Shown here: positions 25,161 through 33,180 of the stretch, one piece after another
Layout of the letters: each line of letters begins with the position of its first letter
Numbering within the stretch: position 1 is the first letter of the stretch
Assembly (NCBI RefSeq): GCF_000622085.1
Contig: NZ_KK211396.1
Span: forward strand, 19,052 to 52,238
Direction of reading: 5' to 3'
DNA: 33,187 bases
Origin: Butyrivibrio proteoclasticus P6B7
GTDB taxonomy: Bacteria > Bacillota > Clostridia > Lachnospirales > Lachnospiraceae
Position numbers and translations under genes: made by a program
Notes under the pieces: generated by a model
The model's input: the letters and a program-made list of their open reading frames with translations, nothing else
What the model was told of the DNA's origin: nothing
Databases searched by the model: none

Positions 25161-25169
25161 AGTATAACA
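25161..25169 (-). promoter_or_regulatory. Probable extended -10 for helD
   Basis: On the minus strand TGTTATACT reads as an extended -10 (TGn + TATACT) about 110 bases upstream of the helD ATG. No convincing -35 is present. Confidence 0.35.
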
Positions 25170-25251
25170 TATTAGGAAAAGTGTCGCTTTCGGTACAAAA
25201 ATAATGATATGATAATTATACAAATATGAGGAAAATGATAAGGAGTATTGT

Positions 25252-26238
25252 ATGCGTCTTAAAAATGTTCTTGCAGTTGCAACTAGTGTATTTAGCGCTT
25301 TTATGCTTTCTATCACTGCCTATGCCGGCACATCAGAGCTGACGGGACTTCCCATCGATGATAGCATTGTGAATCAAAGACCTGTAGCTATCATGGTGGA
25401 CAACGAAAAGAAAGCCCTTGCTCACTACGGCGTTGGAGAGGCTGACATCGTCTATGAGATGATGAACAGTACAGCTAATGGCCGAATCACAAGACTTATG
25501 TGCCTTTACAAGGACTGGACCAATCTTGGACAGACAGGCAGTATCCGTAGTACCAGAACCACCAACGTTATCCTTACTGGTGAGTACAATGCAGTACTTA
25601 TCCACGATGGCGGCCCGGTTTACATCAAGAATTACCTGGCACAGCCTTACGCTACTAACTTAAGCGGCGGCTTTACCAGAATCAAGAATGGTAAACCTAC
25701 AGAGTTTACTGAGTATGTCTTTGGAAATGAGCTGGTGAACAGATTTGCAAAGGCTGGCATTCCTACTACCTACACCGCAGCACCTGAGAGAAATTCACAT
25801 TTTCTTTTTAACGATAATGACGTGGATCTGCCAAGTGAGATGGTGGCAAATACAGTGAATCTTTCCAGCGTATTTGTTCACAATAAGAGTCAGCTCCTTT
25901 TCAATGCTGGCACACGAACCTATGATTATTACGAGTACGGAATGCTGCATACAGACGCAGAAGACGGACAGGTCCTGACCTTCAAGAACGTAATCCTTCA
26001 GAATGTTTCATTTAACGTGCTTGATAAGAATGGTTATCTTACCTACAACGTGGTAGGCTCAGGCACAGGCTATTACATCACAAACGGTAAGGCTCTTCCA
26101 ATTACCTGGAGTAAGAGTAGCGCCACAGGAATCACACATTACTACTACGCTGAGGGCGTAGAGATCATGGTGAACAGAGGAAAGACCTACATCGGTCTGG
26201 TACCTTCTGACACCTGGGCACAATTACAGATTGGCTGA
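25252..26238 (+). CDS. DUF3048 (YerB-like) exported protein
   Basis: Exported protein of unknown molecular function. Residues 1-25 form a Sec signal peptide ending AYA-GTSE. The DUF3048 hallmarks RPVAIMVDNEKKA, ADIVYEMM, GRITRLMCLY and the SIRSTRTTNVIL block follow (~40-130), and the second domain with LLFNAGTRTYDYYEYG and the C-terminal ITWSKSSATGITHYYYAEG covers the rest. Homologues such as B. subtilis YerB are lipoproteins at the cell surface; here there is no lipobox Cys. AAGGAG lies seven bases before the ATG. It is transcribed divergently from helD and convergently with the LysR gene. Confidence 0.88.
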   Translation: MRLKNVLAVATSVFSAFMLSITAYAGTSELTGLPIDDSIVNQRPVAIMVDNEKKALAHYGVGEADIVYEMMNSTANGRITRLMCLYKDWTNLGQTGSIRSTRTTNVILTGEYNAVLIHDGGPVYIKNYLAQPYATNLSGGFTRIKNGKPTEFTEYVFGNELVNRFAKAGIPTTYTAAPERNSHFLFNDNDVDLPSEMVANTVNLSSVFVHNKSQLLFNAGTRTYDYYEYGMLHTDAEDGQVLTFKNVILQNVSFNVLDKNGYLTYNVVGSGTGYYITNGKALPITWSKSSATGITHYYYAEGVEIMVNRGKTYIGLVPSDTWAQLQIG

Positions 26239-26248
26239 TAAATTCTTT

Positions 26249-26292
26249 AGTGGATCATCTTTAGCGGCTGGAACTGCCATTGATGGTCCACT
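26249..26292. terminator. Possible hairpin at convergent gene ends
   Basis: AGTGGATCATC (26249-26259) pairs with GATGGTCCACT (26282-26292), ten of eleven plus one G-T, loop of 22 bases. It lies across the end of the LysR gene and just after the DUF3048 stop. There is no long T run, so termination is only a possibility. Confidence 0.3.
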
Positions 26293-27175
26293 TTAATGTT
26301 TCGATATATTTGGTGGTAAGGGGCGATGGATGGATAGAGGCTGGGAGAATGTAGCCTATCTCCATGTAGTCATCCACCTTAAGGGGCTTGGCAATAATGT
26401 TAGGGCCGTTCAGTTCTTCGCTGATGACACCGCTACAGATGGTGTATCCATGTAGACCAATCAGCAGATTAAAGAGTGTGGCTCTGTCGCAGACCACCAG
26501 CTCCTTGTCACAATCAAGGGTACTCAGTATCTCCTCGGAGAAGTAAAAAGAGTTATGACTTCCCTGTTCGTAGGAAAGACGAGGATATGGGGCCAGATCC
26601 TTTGGAGAGATGGTTTTCTTTGAAGCCAGAGGATTGTTCTTTCCAATGAAAATATGAGGCTTTGCGGTAAATAATGGCTCAAAAACAAGACCATTATCCC
26701 GGAGAGTCTTTTTTATTATGGTTTCGTTAAAGCGGTTTAAGTACAGGATTCCAATCTCGCTTCTAAGATGAGCCACATCATTGATAATCTCGTAGGTCTG
26801 GGTTTCACGCATGTGGAACTCATATTTATCTTTTCCATATTTCTTAAGCAGCTCTACAAAGGCCTCCACAGCGAAGGAGTAGTGCTGAGAGGATACGCAA
26901 AAGCGCTGCTTTCCCTGGGCTTTTCCATTGTAGCGCTCATCAATCAGGGCAGTCTGTTCAAGAACCTGCCTTGCATAGCCAATGAACTCATCTCCGTCAG
27001 GGGTGAGCTCGATTCCCTTGTTGGACCTGGCAAAGAGAGTGATGCCATATTCTTTTTCCAGTTCGTGAATGGAAGAGGTAAGGCTTGGCTGGGAGATGAA
27101 GAGCTTTGCTGCCGCCTCTGTGATGTTGCCAGTTTCTGCCACGGTTACTGCGTATTGGAGTTGCTTAAGAGTCAT
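26261..27175 (-). CDS. LysR-family transcriptional regulator
   Basis: DNA-binding regulator, 304 residues. The N-terminal winged helix (1-62) shows LKQLQYAVTVAETGNITEAA and AKLFISQPSLTSSIHELEKE, and the rest is a periplasmic-binding-protein-like effector domain. GGAGGG precedes the ATG. It is transcribed away from the MetE-like gene across a 235-bp gap that holds a CCATAGAT/ATCTATGG palindrome; LysR regulators usually control the divergent neighbour, so control of the methyltransferase gene is likely. The effector is unknown; a methionine or sulfur signal is a guess from the target. Confidence 0.9.
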   Translation of the reverse strand: MTLKQLQYAVTVAETGNITEAAAKLFISQPSLTSSIHELEKEYGITLFARSNKGIELTPDGDEFIGYARQVLEQTALIDERYNGKAQGKQRFCVSSQHYSFAVEAFVELLKKYGKDKYEFHMRETQTYEIINDVAHLRSEIGILYLNRFNETIIKKTLRDNGLVFEPLFTAKPHIFIGKNNPLASKKTISPKDLAPYPRLSYEQGSHNSFYFSEEILSTLDCDKELVVCDRATLFNLLIGLHGYTICSGVISEELNGPNIIAKPLKVDDYMEIGYILPASIHPSPLTTKYIETLKWTINGSSSR

Positions 27176-27289
27176 TGTTATCCCTCCTGTAAAAAGAGAT
27201 TTCTTTTAACATTACTATTAAATTTCAGACTGATTGAATTATCTGTAGCAATTATCTAAATATAGAATTTAGTCTAGTTTATCACATAG

Positions 27290-27308
27290 CCATAGATAAA
27301 ATCTATGG
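27290..27308. promoter_or_regulatory. Candidate LysR operator
   Basis: CCATAGATAAAATCTATGG is a perfect 8-bp inverted repeat with a 3-bp spacer and contains the ATAG-N7-CTAT form of LysR sites. It lies midway between the divergent starts and next to TATATT (27325-27330), a possible -10 for the + strand gene lacking a normal -35, as expected for an activated promoter. Confidence 0.5.
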
Positions 27309-27333
27309 ACAAACTAAGGAAATATATATTTTA

Positions 27334-27371
27334 CCTACTAACATGGTAGGACTATGATTCTGCATAGAATC
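27334..27371 (+). promoter_or_regulatory. Two small hairpins in the leader of the MetE-like gene
   Basis: CCTAC/GTAGG (27334-27350) and GATTCT/AGAATC (27356-27371, four-base loop) stand side by side upstream of the ribosome site. They are too short for a SAM or T-box riboswitch; they may be a second regulator site or a small leader structure. Confidence 0.3.
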
Positions 27372-27410
27372 TAATGCGCGCGATAATCACACTTTGAGGA
27401 GGCTGATGAA

Positions 27411-28526
27411 ATGAGTAATTTACAGACACCCTTTAGATATGATTTTGTTGGAAGCTTTTTAAGACCACAGGCCCTTAAGGAGGCTAAAGCGCAGTTCCTT
27501 GCAGGAGCTATCAGCGAGGACCAGTACGACAAGGTGGTTAATGAAGAGATTACAAAGGTTGTTAACAAGCAAAAAGAGCTGGGATACCATGTGATAACAG
27601 ATGGAGAGTTCAGAAGAAGCTTTTGGCACCTGGATTTTATGTGGGGCTTTGAGGGAGTAGAGCACAAGGCCACAGGTAATGGCGTTCAGTTTAGCGGCGA
27701 GCTGGCTGTTCTTGATGACACCTATCTTGTTGGTAAGATCAAGGCTAAGGCTCATCCATTTGTTCAGTACTTCAAGTTCCTTAAGCAGTTTGAGGATGAG
27801 AACACCGTTGCCAAGTATACAATTCCAGCGCCTGCTCAGACCTTCCAGCAGATGATCGTTCCAGTCAATATCGAAGCTACTCGCAAGTTCTATCCTGATA
27901 ACGAGGAGCTGATTCAGGACATTGCTGCCGCTTACCGCGATGTTATTAAGCAGTTCTATGATGCAGGCTGCCGCAATCTTCAGCTTGATGACTGCACCTG
28001 GGGAGCTATCGTTGGCGATGCTGCCAAGCAGAGATACAAGGCCCTTGGTATAGACCTTGAACAGGTAAAAGAGCAGCTTCTTAAAGTGAACAATCTGGCC
28101 CTTGAAGGAAAGCCAGCAGACATGGTCATCAATTCACATATCTGCAGAGGTAATTACCACTCAACCTATTTCACCAGCGGCCCATATGATACCGTTGCTG
28201 ATTATGTTTTTGCAAAAGAGAATGTGAATGCTCTTTTCCTTGAATATGATGATGAAAGATCTGGCGGCTTTGCGCCACTTTCCAAGGTTTCAGAAGATAA
28301 GAAAATAGTACTCGGCCTTATTACTACAAAGTCTCCTGTCCTTGAGGACAAGCAAAAAGTTATAGACAGAATTCATGAGGCAGCACAGTACGTGCCACTT
28401 GATCGCCTCTATTTAAGCCCGCAGTGCGGCTTTGCATCCTGTGAGATTGGCAATAAGCTCACAGAAGAGCAGCAGTGGGCAAAGCTCAAACTTGTAAAAG
28501 AAATCGCTGAAGAAGTCTGGGGATGA
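27411..28526 (+). CDS. Short MetE-like (YxjG/YxjH family) cobalamin-independent methyltransferase
   Basis: Single-barrel relative of the catalytic half of methionine synthase MetE. The zinc ligands fit: His243 and Cys245 in NSHICRGN, Glu278 in FLEYDDE, Cys339 in QCGFAS. The barrel begins GSFLRPQALKEA and has DGEFRRSFWHLDF and LQLDDCTWG. Length 371 is that of YxjG/YxjH, which transfer methyl groups to homocysteine or release thiols in methionine metabolism; the methyl donor is not known. Start ATG after GAGGAGG. Divergent LysR gene is the probable regulator. Stop TGA lies within a tandem TGACATCGGG duplication next to element B. Confidence 0.88.
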   Translation: MSNLQTPFRYDFVGSFLRPQALKEAKAQFLAGAISEDQYDKVVNEEITKVVNKQKELGYHVITDGEFRRSFWHLDFMWGFEGVEHKATGNGVQFSGELAVLDDTYLVGKIKAKAHPFVQYFKFLKQFEDENTVAKYTIPAPAQTFQQMIVPVNIEATRKFYPDNEELIQDIAAAYRDVIKQFYDAGCRNLQLDDCTWGAIVGDAAKQRYKALGIDLEQVKEQLLKVNNLALEGKPADMVINSHICRGNYHSTYFTSGPYDTVADYVFAKENVNALFLEYDDERSGGFAPLSKVSEDKKIVLGLITTKSPVLEDKQKVIDRIHEAAQYVPLDRLYLSPQCGFASCEIGNKLTEEQQWAKLKLVKEIAEEVWG

Positions 28527-28543
28527 CATCGGGTGACATCGGG

Positions 28544-28834
28544 GACGGTTCTATCTGACTCCTTTACTCATTTATTGATTTTGTCAGAAATGTGGCCCAG
28601 GGGGCCTGCCATATCTTTATCAATGCGAGACATTTAATGTTGCTGATGAGATTCAAGGTGAAATATTAGAAAAATGTTGAGTGTCCCGAATATAATGAGA
28701 TGAGACATTTTTCTAATATGAGCCTTAGAATCTCACAGCAAGATTAACGCGAGCAGTGGTAAAGATATGGCAGGCCCCCTGGGCCACATTCTGACAATAC
28801 ATATCATTCGCAAAAGGAGTCAACAAGAACCGTC
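28544..28834 (-). repeat. Long inverted-repeat element B (about 291 bp)
   Basis: Ends GACGGTTCT (28544-28552) and AGAACCGTC (28826-28834) are perfect inverted repeats. Inward, TGACTCCTTT pairs with AAAGGAGTCA, TGTGGCCCAGGGGGCCTGCC with its complement near 28770, and ATATTAGAAAAATGT with ACATTTTTCTAATAT. Reversed, its core lines up with element A: TTTACCA-CTCGCGTT, GCTCATAT-AGAAAAATGTCTCAT, ACATTTTTCT-ATATTTCAC, AAATGTCTCG-ATTGATAAA. It fills the gap between the convergent MetE-like gene and the DUF1963 gene and ends 12 bases from the latter's stop. No transposase. A TGACATCGGG tandem pair (28524-28543) flanks the left end only, so no target duplication is evident. Confidence 0.85.
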
Positions 28835-28845
28835 CCCACTGACTC

Positions 28846-30174
28846 TTAATAGCAATCCCAGTTAAAGAGAACGTCTTCGAAGTTCTTGTTTTCTAAGTCT
28901 TCATGGTTAATGAAGAAGTTCAGGATTCCACAATCGCCGATTGAAATATTGATGCCATGACCAAATTCAGAGTCGAGCTGGAACAGAACTGTGTCATAGC
29001 GTTCCAGTTCTTCATCGTAGGAACGAGGGTCTGACTGAGTAAAGGCAGCATAGCCAAGAAGATGGGAATCGCCTTTTGGAAGCTTGGAGCTTATAAACTC
29101 TTCATCCGCATCTGATAAATAGTCCCAACAGTTCTTTTCACCAAGTACTACGTTGTACTTGTTTGTTAAAATATCCTCTACAATATCAGAAACTTCGCCC
29201 GTGCGGTAATTGATGCTCTCCGTTGTCCTGTTAAATGTCATTGGATAGCATCCTCCAACAGGGAACATGCAGTACTCCTCATACACATCACTTCCTGCCA
29301 GGATTCCGCGTTTTTTAACATCCTCTTCTGTAACAGTTTCATCTATGGTCTCATGGTAAACAACCTTGTAATGCTTTTCATCCATACCAAGATCATCGTA
29401 AGGAGACACGTAAAACTGAAGAAGTCCGTGGTCTGGGAACTTCTCATGTTTAAGATCCCTTAGGTTGATCTGAGCCACAAGGATTGGACACACCTTTTCG
29501 CCAAAAGAGATAAATTCCTTATCCTTAGGCCAATAAGGATATCCCCCAGCCTTACTGGAGGTCAGCGTAGTATCTCCGTTAGTTACATTAATTCTGATGG
29601 TTTCAATCTCTGTCTTACTCCAGATAGTATTTACTATGTCATCCAGGATTTCTTTTCCCACTGACTTGCCCAAAAGCTTGGGAGCTGGATTATTCCATTC
29701 AAGATCAAATTTATCAGCAAAATAGTTATAGAAATTATCATCGTATGGAACAAAAAGATAGGCCGTATAGTAGAAATAATTCTCGTTCATCTTTTCATTG
29801 CCAAAATACTGACGGGCGTATGCATTGGCCCAACCAAGATAATCAGTATTCCATCCACCAAATTTGTATAGAGCCGTTACAAAGGGCTTGAGCTCGTCTT
29901 TTATATGATCATAGGTTATGCACCCATGGAAATATGGACTCTCAGCCAGAAGCTTTCTAATATCTCCTGCTCCATCAAGAGCCGCTCTTAACCTTGGCTC
30001 GCCGATATAAGCTGCCTCAGAAATAAGATCTTTGTTATATGCCCATCTAAGAAAAACCGCCATCATGTTGTACTGGGCAAGCTCAGGCATAGTTCTGCCA
30101 AAACCATTATCCTCCAGCATTTCATCATGGCGTTCTTTCTGATCAATAATATTCTTATCTGTTTGGATAAACAT
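28846..30174 (-). CDS. DUF1963 (YwqG-like) protein with long N-terminal region
   Basis: Cytoplasmic protein, function unknown. The C-terminal part (~residues 195-442) is DUF1963/YwqG: SKAGGYPYWPKD, ILVAQINLRDL, LLQFYVSPYDD, LLGYAAFTQSDPR and the ending VLFQLDSE are its usual blocks. The N-terminal ~190 residues are aromatic-rich and helical (FYNYFADKFDLEWN) and are not part of that domain; I do not recognise them. YwqG-like proteins often accompany toxin-immunity or stress loci, but no toxin partner is here. A TGCTATAAT promoter lies about 45 bases upstream of the ATG. The gene converges on element B. Confidence 0.8.
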   Translation of the reverse strand: MFIQTDKNIIDQKERHDEMLEDNGFGRTMPELAQYNMMAVFLRWAYNKDLISEAAYIGEPRLRAALDGAGDIRKLLAESPYFHGCITYDHIKDELKPFVTALYKFGGWNTDYLGWANAYARQYFGNEKMNENYFYYTAYLFVPYDDNFYNYFADKFDLEWNNPAPKLLGKSVGKEILDDIVNTIWSKTEIETIRINVTNGDTTLTSSKAGGYPYWPKDKEFISFGEKVCPILVAQINLRDLKHEKFPDHGLLQFYVSPYDDLGMDEKHYKVVYHETIDETVTEEDVKKRGILAGSDVYEEYCMFPVGGCYPMTFNRTTESINYRTGEVSDIVEDILTNKYNVVLGEKNCWDYLSDADEEFISSKLPKGDSHLLGYAAFTQSDPRSYDEELERYDTVLFQLDSEFGHGINISIGDCGILNFFINHEDLENKNFEDVLFNWDCY

Positions 30175-30222
30175 AGATTCCTCCCACCAATAACATTTCT
30201 GCGCCCCTCGCAGTTACGGAAC

Positions 30223-30231
30223 ATTATAGCA
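30223..30231 (-). promoter_or_regulatory. Extended -10 promoter for DUF1963 gene
   Basis: TGCTATAAT on the minus strand fits an extended -10 exactly; the hexamer 17 bases upstream is TTCTTT, a weak -35. Expected start near 30216, giving a leader of about 40 bases. Confidence 0.5.
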
Positions 30232-30337
30232 TAGGTCGAGAGGTAAAAGAACTGTAGAAACAGGCAACTCTCTTTTTAAGTGTAAAAGAAATACAAATAA
30301 GTGTAATCTTCACATGCTACATATGCATGCTGTATTG

Positions 30338-30343
30338 TATAAT
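30338..30343 (+). promoter_or_regulatory. Possible -10 for second CPBP gene
   Basis: TATAAT stands 50 bases before the ATG in an AT-rich stretch; no clear -35. It would give a leader of about 43 bases carrying the GAGGAGG ribosome site. Confidence 0.35.
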
Positions 30344-30393
30344 CTAGAAAGAATGAGGATGAAGGTTATGAAAAGAAATGAGGAGGCGGTATT

Positions 30394-31431
30394 ATGCAGG
30401 AAAATATAATGAAAGCGAGAAAGACTTATTCCAGGATCGGAATGAGCTATACGCTTATGTATCTGGGCTATCTGGTGCTTTTACTGGTGGTGATGGCTCT
30501 TTATAAAGTAATTACTAATGGTGAATATCTGATGGGTCACAGTCTTAATCTATTGGATATGGCGGTTCGCTTTGTGATACTGTATCCGCTTATGTATCTG
30601 ATGATAAGAAAGCTTCCTAAGTTTGATATTCCTAAGAATAGTCTTGGAATAAAGGAAATTTTGGCATGCCTTCCTATAACATACACAATCATGTATATTG
30701 CCAACCTTCTTGGGGCATATATCAATGTGTATGTTGGCAAAACAACGGGAGTTGGTGGAGTTAATCCTATTGTGGAGTTTGTATCTGATCTTTCACCCAT
30801 AGAGCAGATCATTATTGTAGCTGTATTGGCACCAATATTCGAGGAATTCTTGTTTAGGAAATTCATTATCGACAGAGTGATAGGCTATGGCGAAGTGGCA
30901 GCTATGTTTGTTTCTGGCTTTATGTTTGGCCTGTTCCATGGTAACTTCATACAGTTTGTATACGCAACAGCTCTTGGTATGTTCTATGCATTTATTTACA
31001 TGAGAACAGGAAAGCTCTTTTACACTATTATTCTGCACATGTTCCTGAACGGCTTTAGCCTCTTTGTTACCAATGTGATGATGAGGGGTGTAAATGCACC
31101 AGAATTGCAGCAATATCTTAATAATGGCGATGTGGATGGCTATATGGAGTATTTCACTTCCCACGTGGAAGATTATGCAGCCATGATTGTAATGGGATTC
31201 TTTGTCCTGGCCATAGTTATTACTGGAATTGTGCTGATGATAGTTAACAGAAATAAATTTGTTTTTGAAAGCTATGCTGAGGAAGTTGAAAAAGACCTTA
31301 GGTTCAGAACAGTTGCCCTGAACCCGGGAATGCTTTTCTTTATTATTTTCTTTGCCATCACAATTATACTTACTCAGTTTGGAATCAATTGGTATGACAG
31401 TTTGGTAAATGCGATCATGAGAATGATCTAA
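30394..31431 (+). CDS. CPBP-family intramembrane metalloprotease
   Basis: Second CAAX-protease/Abi family protein in this window, only distantly like the one at 19780. The double Glu EEFLFRKFIIDR (Glu150-151), FGLFHGN (His182) and LHMFLNGF (third motif) are intact, so catalysis is likely. About eight membrane segments. Start ATG follows GAGGAGG. Substrate unknown. The TraX-family gene follows closely and may be co-transcribed. Confidence 0.87.
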   Translation: MQENIMKARKTYSRIGMSYTLMYLGYLVLLLVVMALYKVITNGEYLMGHSLNLLDMAVRFVILYPLMYLMIRKLPKFDIPKNSLGIKEILACLPITYTIMYIANLLGAYINVYVGKTTGVGGVNPIVEFVSDLSPIEQIIIVAVLAPIFEEFLFRKFIIDRVIGYGEVAAMFVSGFMFGLFHGNFIQFVYATALGMFYAFIYMRTGKLFYTIILHMFLNGFSLFVTNVMMRGVNAPELQQYLNNGDVDGYMEYFTSHVEDYAAMIVMGFFVLAIVITGIVLMIVNRNKFVFESYAEEVEKDLRFRTVALNPGMLFFIIFFAITIILTQFGINWYDSLVNAIMRMI

Positions 31432-31506
31432 CGAGGGATTTAAAAAATGAAAAAGCTATTTGGAAATAGCTCTTATCAGATAAATAATTGTTGGAAGGTT
31501 AGTTTT

Positions 31507-32259
31507 ATGAATTCTTTTAAAGAGAAGTTTGGCCTTAATTCTAATGCATTGAAGCTTATTGCGATTGTGGCGATGACGATAGATCATTTCACGGATATAT
31601 TCTTTCCGGGATTTCCGATTGAACCGGTGCCCATGATGCTTCATGGTATTGGAAGGTTGACGGCGCCAATCATGTGGTTCTTTGTGTGTGAGGGCTATTT
31701 CTATACGAAGAATGTTAAGAAGTACATGCTGCGTCTTGGAATATTTGCAGTGATATCACACTTTGCGTACTGCTTTGGCTTTGGTATTCCGCTTAATCCT
31801 TTGACTGGCGGAATCTTTAATAGAACAAGTGTGATGTATCCTCTTTTCATAGCAGTTGTGATCTTGTATATGCATGAGCATGCCAAGTTTTCAAATGCCC
31901 TGAAATTCATCATTACAACAGTGTTGATATTCAGTGCGTTTCCTGCGGATTGGAGCTGCATTGCGGTTCTTTGTATCGTCTACATGTACGGTAAAAGAGG
32001 AAACTTGAAGGCACAGATGGGTATAATCATAGGCTGGACCTTTGTTTACGCATTGGTTTCCTACTTGTTTGTCAGCAAAGGATACGCTATAGTTCAAATA
32101 GGAATTCTCATGGTGTATCCAGTTCTGTACTTCTACAACGGCCAGCGTGGTAAGGCCAAGTGGATGAAATGGTTCTTTTACATCTACTATCCACTGCACC
32201 TGGCAGTGCTGGGAATTCTGAGACTGATGATCTACGGAAATGTGAACCTGACGTTCTGA
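31507..32259 (+). CDS. TraX-family multi-spanning membrane protein
   Basis: Predicted membrane protein of the TraX family, named after the F-pilin N-acetyltransferase; chromosomal members in Firmicutes are of unknown function. The family N-terminal block LKLIAIVAMTIDHFTDIFF and the GRLTAPIMWFFVCEGYFYTKNVKKYMLRLG block are visible, with eight or so membrane segments. Start 31507 has GGAAGG upstream and fits the family length. An in-frame ATG at 31447 would add 20 residues and has GAGGG upstream, but its first codons form an AGCTATTT/AAATAGCT hairpin (31454-31471), better read as leader. No plasmid transfer genes are near. Confidence 0.82.
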   Translation: MNSFKEKFGLNSNALKLIAIVAMTIDHFTDIFFPGFPIEPVPMMLHGIGRLTAPIMWFFVCEGYFYTKNVKKYMLRLGIFAVISHFAYCFGFGIPLNPLTGGIFNRTSVMYPLFIAVVILYMHEHAKFSNALKFIITTVLIFSAFPADWSCIAVLCIVYMYGKRGNLKAQMGIIIGWTFVYALVSYLFVSKGYAIVQIGILMVYPVLYFYNGQRGKAKWMKWFFYIYYPLHLAVLGILRLMIYGNVNLTF

Positions 32260-32346
32260 GCCCTTGGGGGACGGAGTTTGTGTATCATTTTGCAGATCAA
32301 ATTGTTGATATGTTGATGAATGCTTGAGCATTCTGGGGATTTGTGT

Positions 32347-33114
32347 ATGAAGATACTACTACTTGAAGATGATGATGCTATAGGAATGGGGCTTAAGTAC
32401 TCTCTTGAAAAGGAAGGGTATCAGGTGACCCACGTTAAATCTAAAGAAGAAGCGCTTGCTGCATTTGCGGCAGGTGCTTTTGTATTGTGTATTTTAGACA
32501 TCAATCTTCCTGATGGCAATGGCTACGAGGTGTGCCAGTTCATCAAGGAAAAAGAGGATGTGCCTGTAATATTTTTAACTGCCAATGACGCTGAGGTCAA
32601 CGTGGTCATGGGCCTTGAGATGGGTGCAGATGACTATATCTGTAAGCCCTTCAGGATCAATGAACTGATGGCCAGGATCAAGACCGTGTTAAGACGCACA
32701 GGGAATCGCCCAGGAAGTGACTGCGAGACAGTTAGTGGCGGGAACGTTGGAATACTTGAAAAGACTGAACATGGCTCAAAAACAGCCGTGGACGCTAGTG
32801 TTATGGCGATTCAAAACATTAGGATCCACACTAATGAAGCGAGAGTGGGAATTGTTGAAGACTCAGGAAAAGAGAGTATGGTTGAACTCACAGCCCTTGA
32901 ATACCGCTTGCTTCTTGCATTCTGTAACAACAGGGGAGTAGTTCTTTCCCGTAATCAGCTGCTGGCAGATATGTGGGATGTGGACGGTGACTTCGTCAAT
33001 GACAACACCCTTACCGTCTATATCAAGAGACTTCGCGACAAGATTGAGGAAGATCCAGCGGCTCCAAAGATTATTAAGACCGTCCGGGGTTTGGGGTATA
33101 TTCTGGAGAAATAG
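32347..33114 (+). CDS. OmpR/PhoB-family response regulator
   Basis: Two-component regulator. Receiver domain (~1-118) has the acidic pair EDDD, phospho-acceptor Asp51 (CILDINLPDG), the Thr of FLTAND and Lys of CKPFR. The winged-helix DNA-binding domain (~165-256) shows ELTALEYRLL, LSRNQLLADMW and KTVRGLGYILEK. The linker between them is about 45 residues, longer than usual, and varied (GSDCETVSGGNVGILEK onward). ATG 32347 after GGGGAT is favoured over ATG 32320, which would add nine residues and lies in an AATGCT-TG-AGCATT hairpin. The partner histidine kinase is presumably beyond the window edge. Confidence 0.92.
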   Translation: MKILLLEDDDAIGMGLKYSLEKEGYQVTHVKSKEEALAAFAAGAFVLCILDINLPDGNGYEVCQFIKEKEDVPVIFLTANDAEVNVVMGLEMGADDYICKPFRINELMARIKTVLRRTGNRPGSDCETVSGGNVGILEKTEHGSKTAVDASVMAIQNIRIHTNEARVGIVEDSGKESMVELTALEYRLLLAFCNNRGVVLSRNQLLADMWDVDGDFVNDNTLTVYIKRLRDKIEEDPAAPKIIKTVRGLGYILEK

Positions 33115-33138
33115 AATTCAGGAAATGTTATTTATAAT

Positions 33139-33180
33139 TGGTAGGCTTAAAACAAGGAAAGTCACAAATCAAGCCTGCCA
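33139..33180. other. Inverted repeat at window edge
   Basis: TGGTAGGCTT (33139-33148) and AAGCCTGCCA (33171-33180) pair over ten positions with one G-T and a 22-base loop. No T run follows. It could be a hairpin between genes or the start of another repeat; the window ends too soon to tell. Confidence 0.35.

Noticed and set aside
27176..27410. SAM riboswitch or T-box ahead of the MetE-like gene
   Set aside because: The leader is too short and lacks the S-box core and the T-box sequence; two short hairpins and a LysR-type palindrome explain it better.
28524..28543. Target-site duplication of element B (tandem TGACATCGGG)
   Set aside because: Both copies lie on the left side; the right flank (ACTGACTCTTAA) does not match, so it is a local tandem duplication.
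31507..32259. Conjugative element suggested by the TraX-like protein
   Set aside because: No relaxase, coupling protein or type IV secretion genes are near; chromosomal TraX-family proteins are common in Firmicutes.
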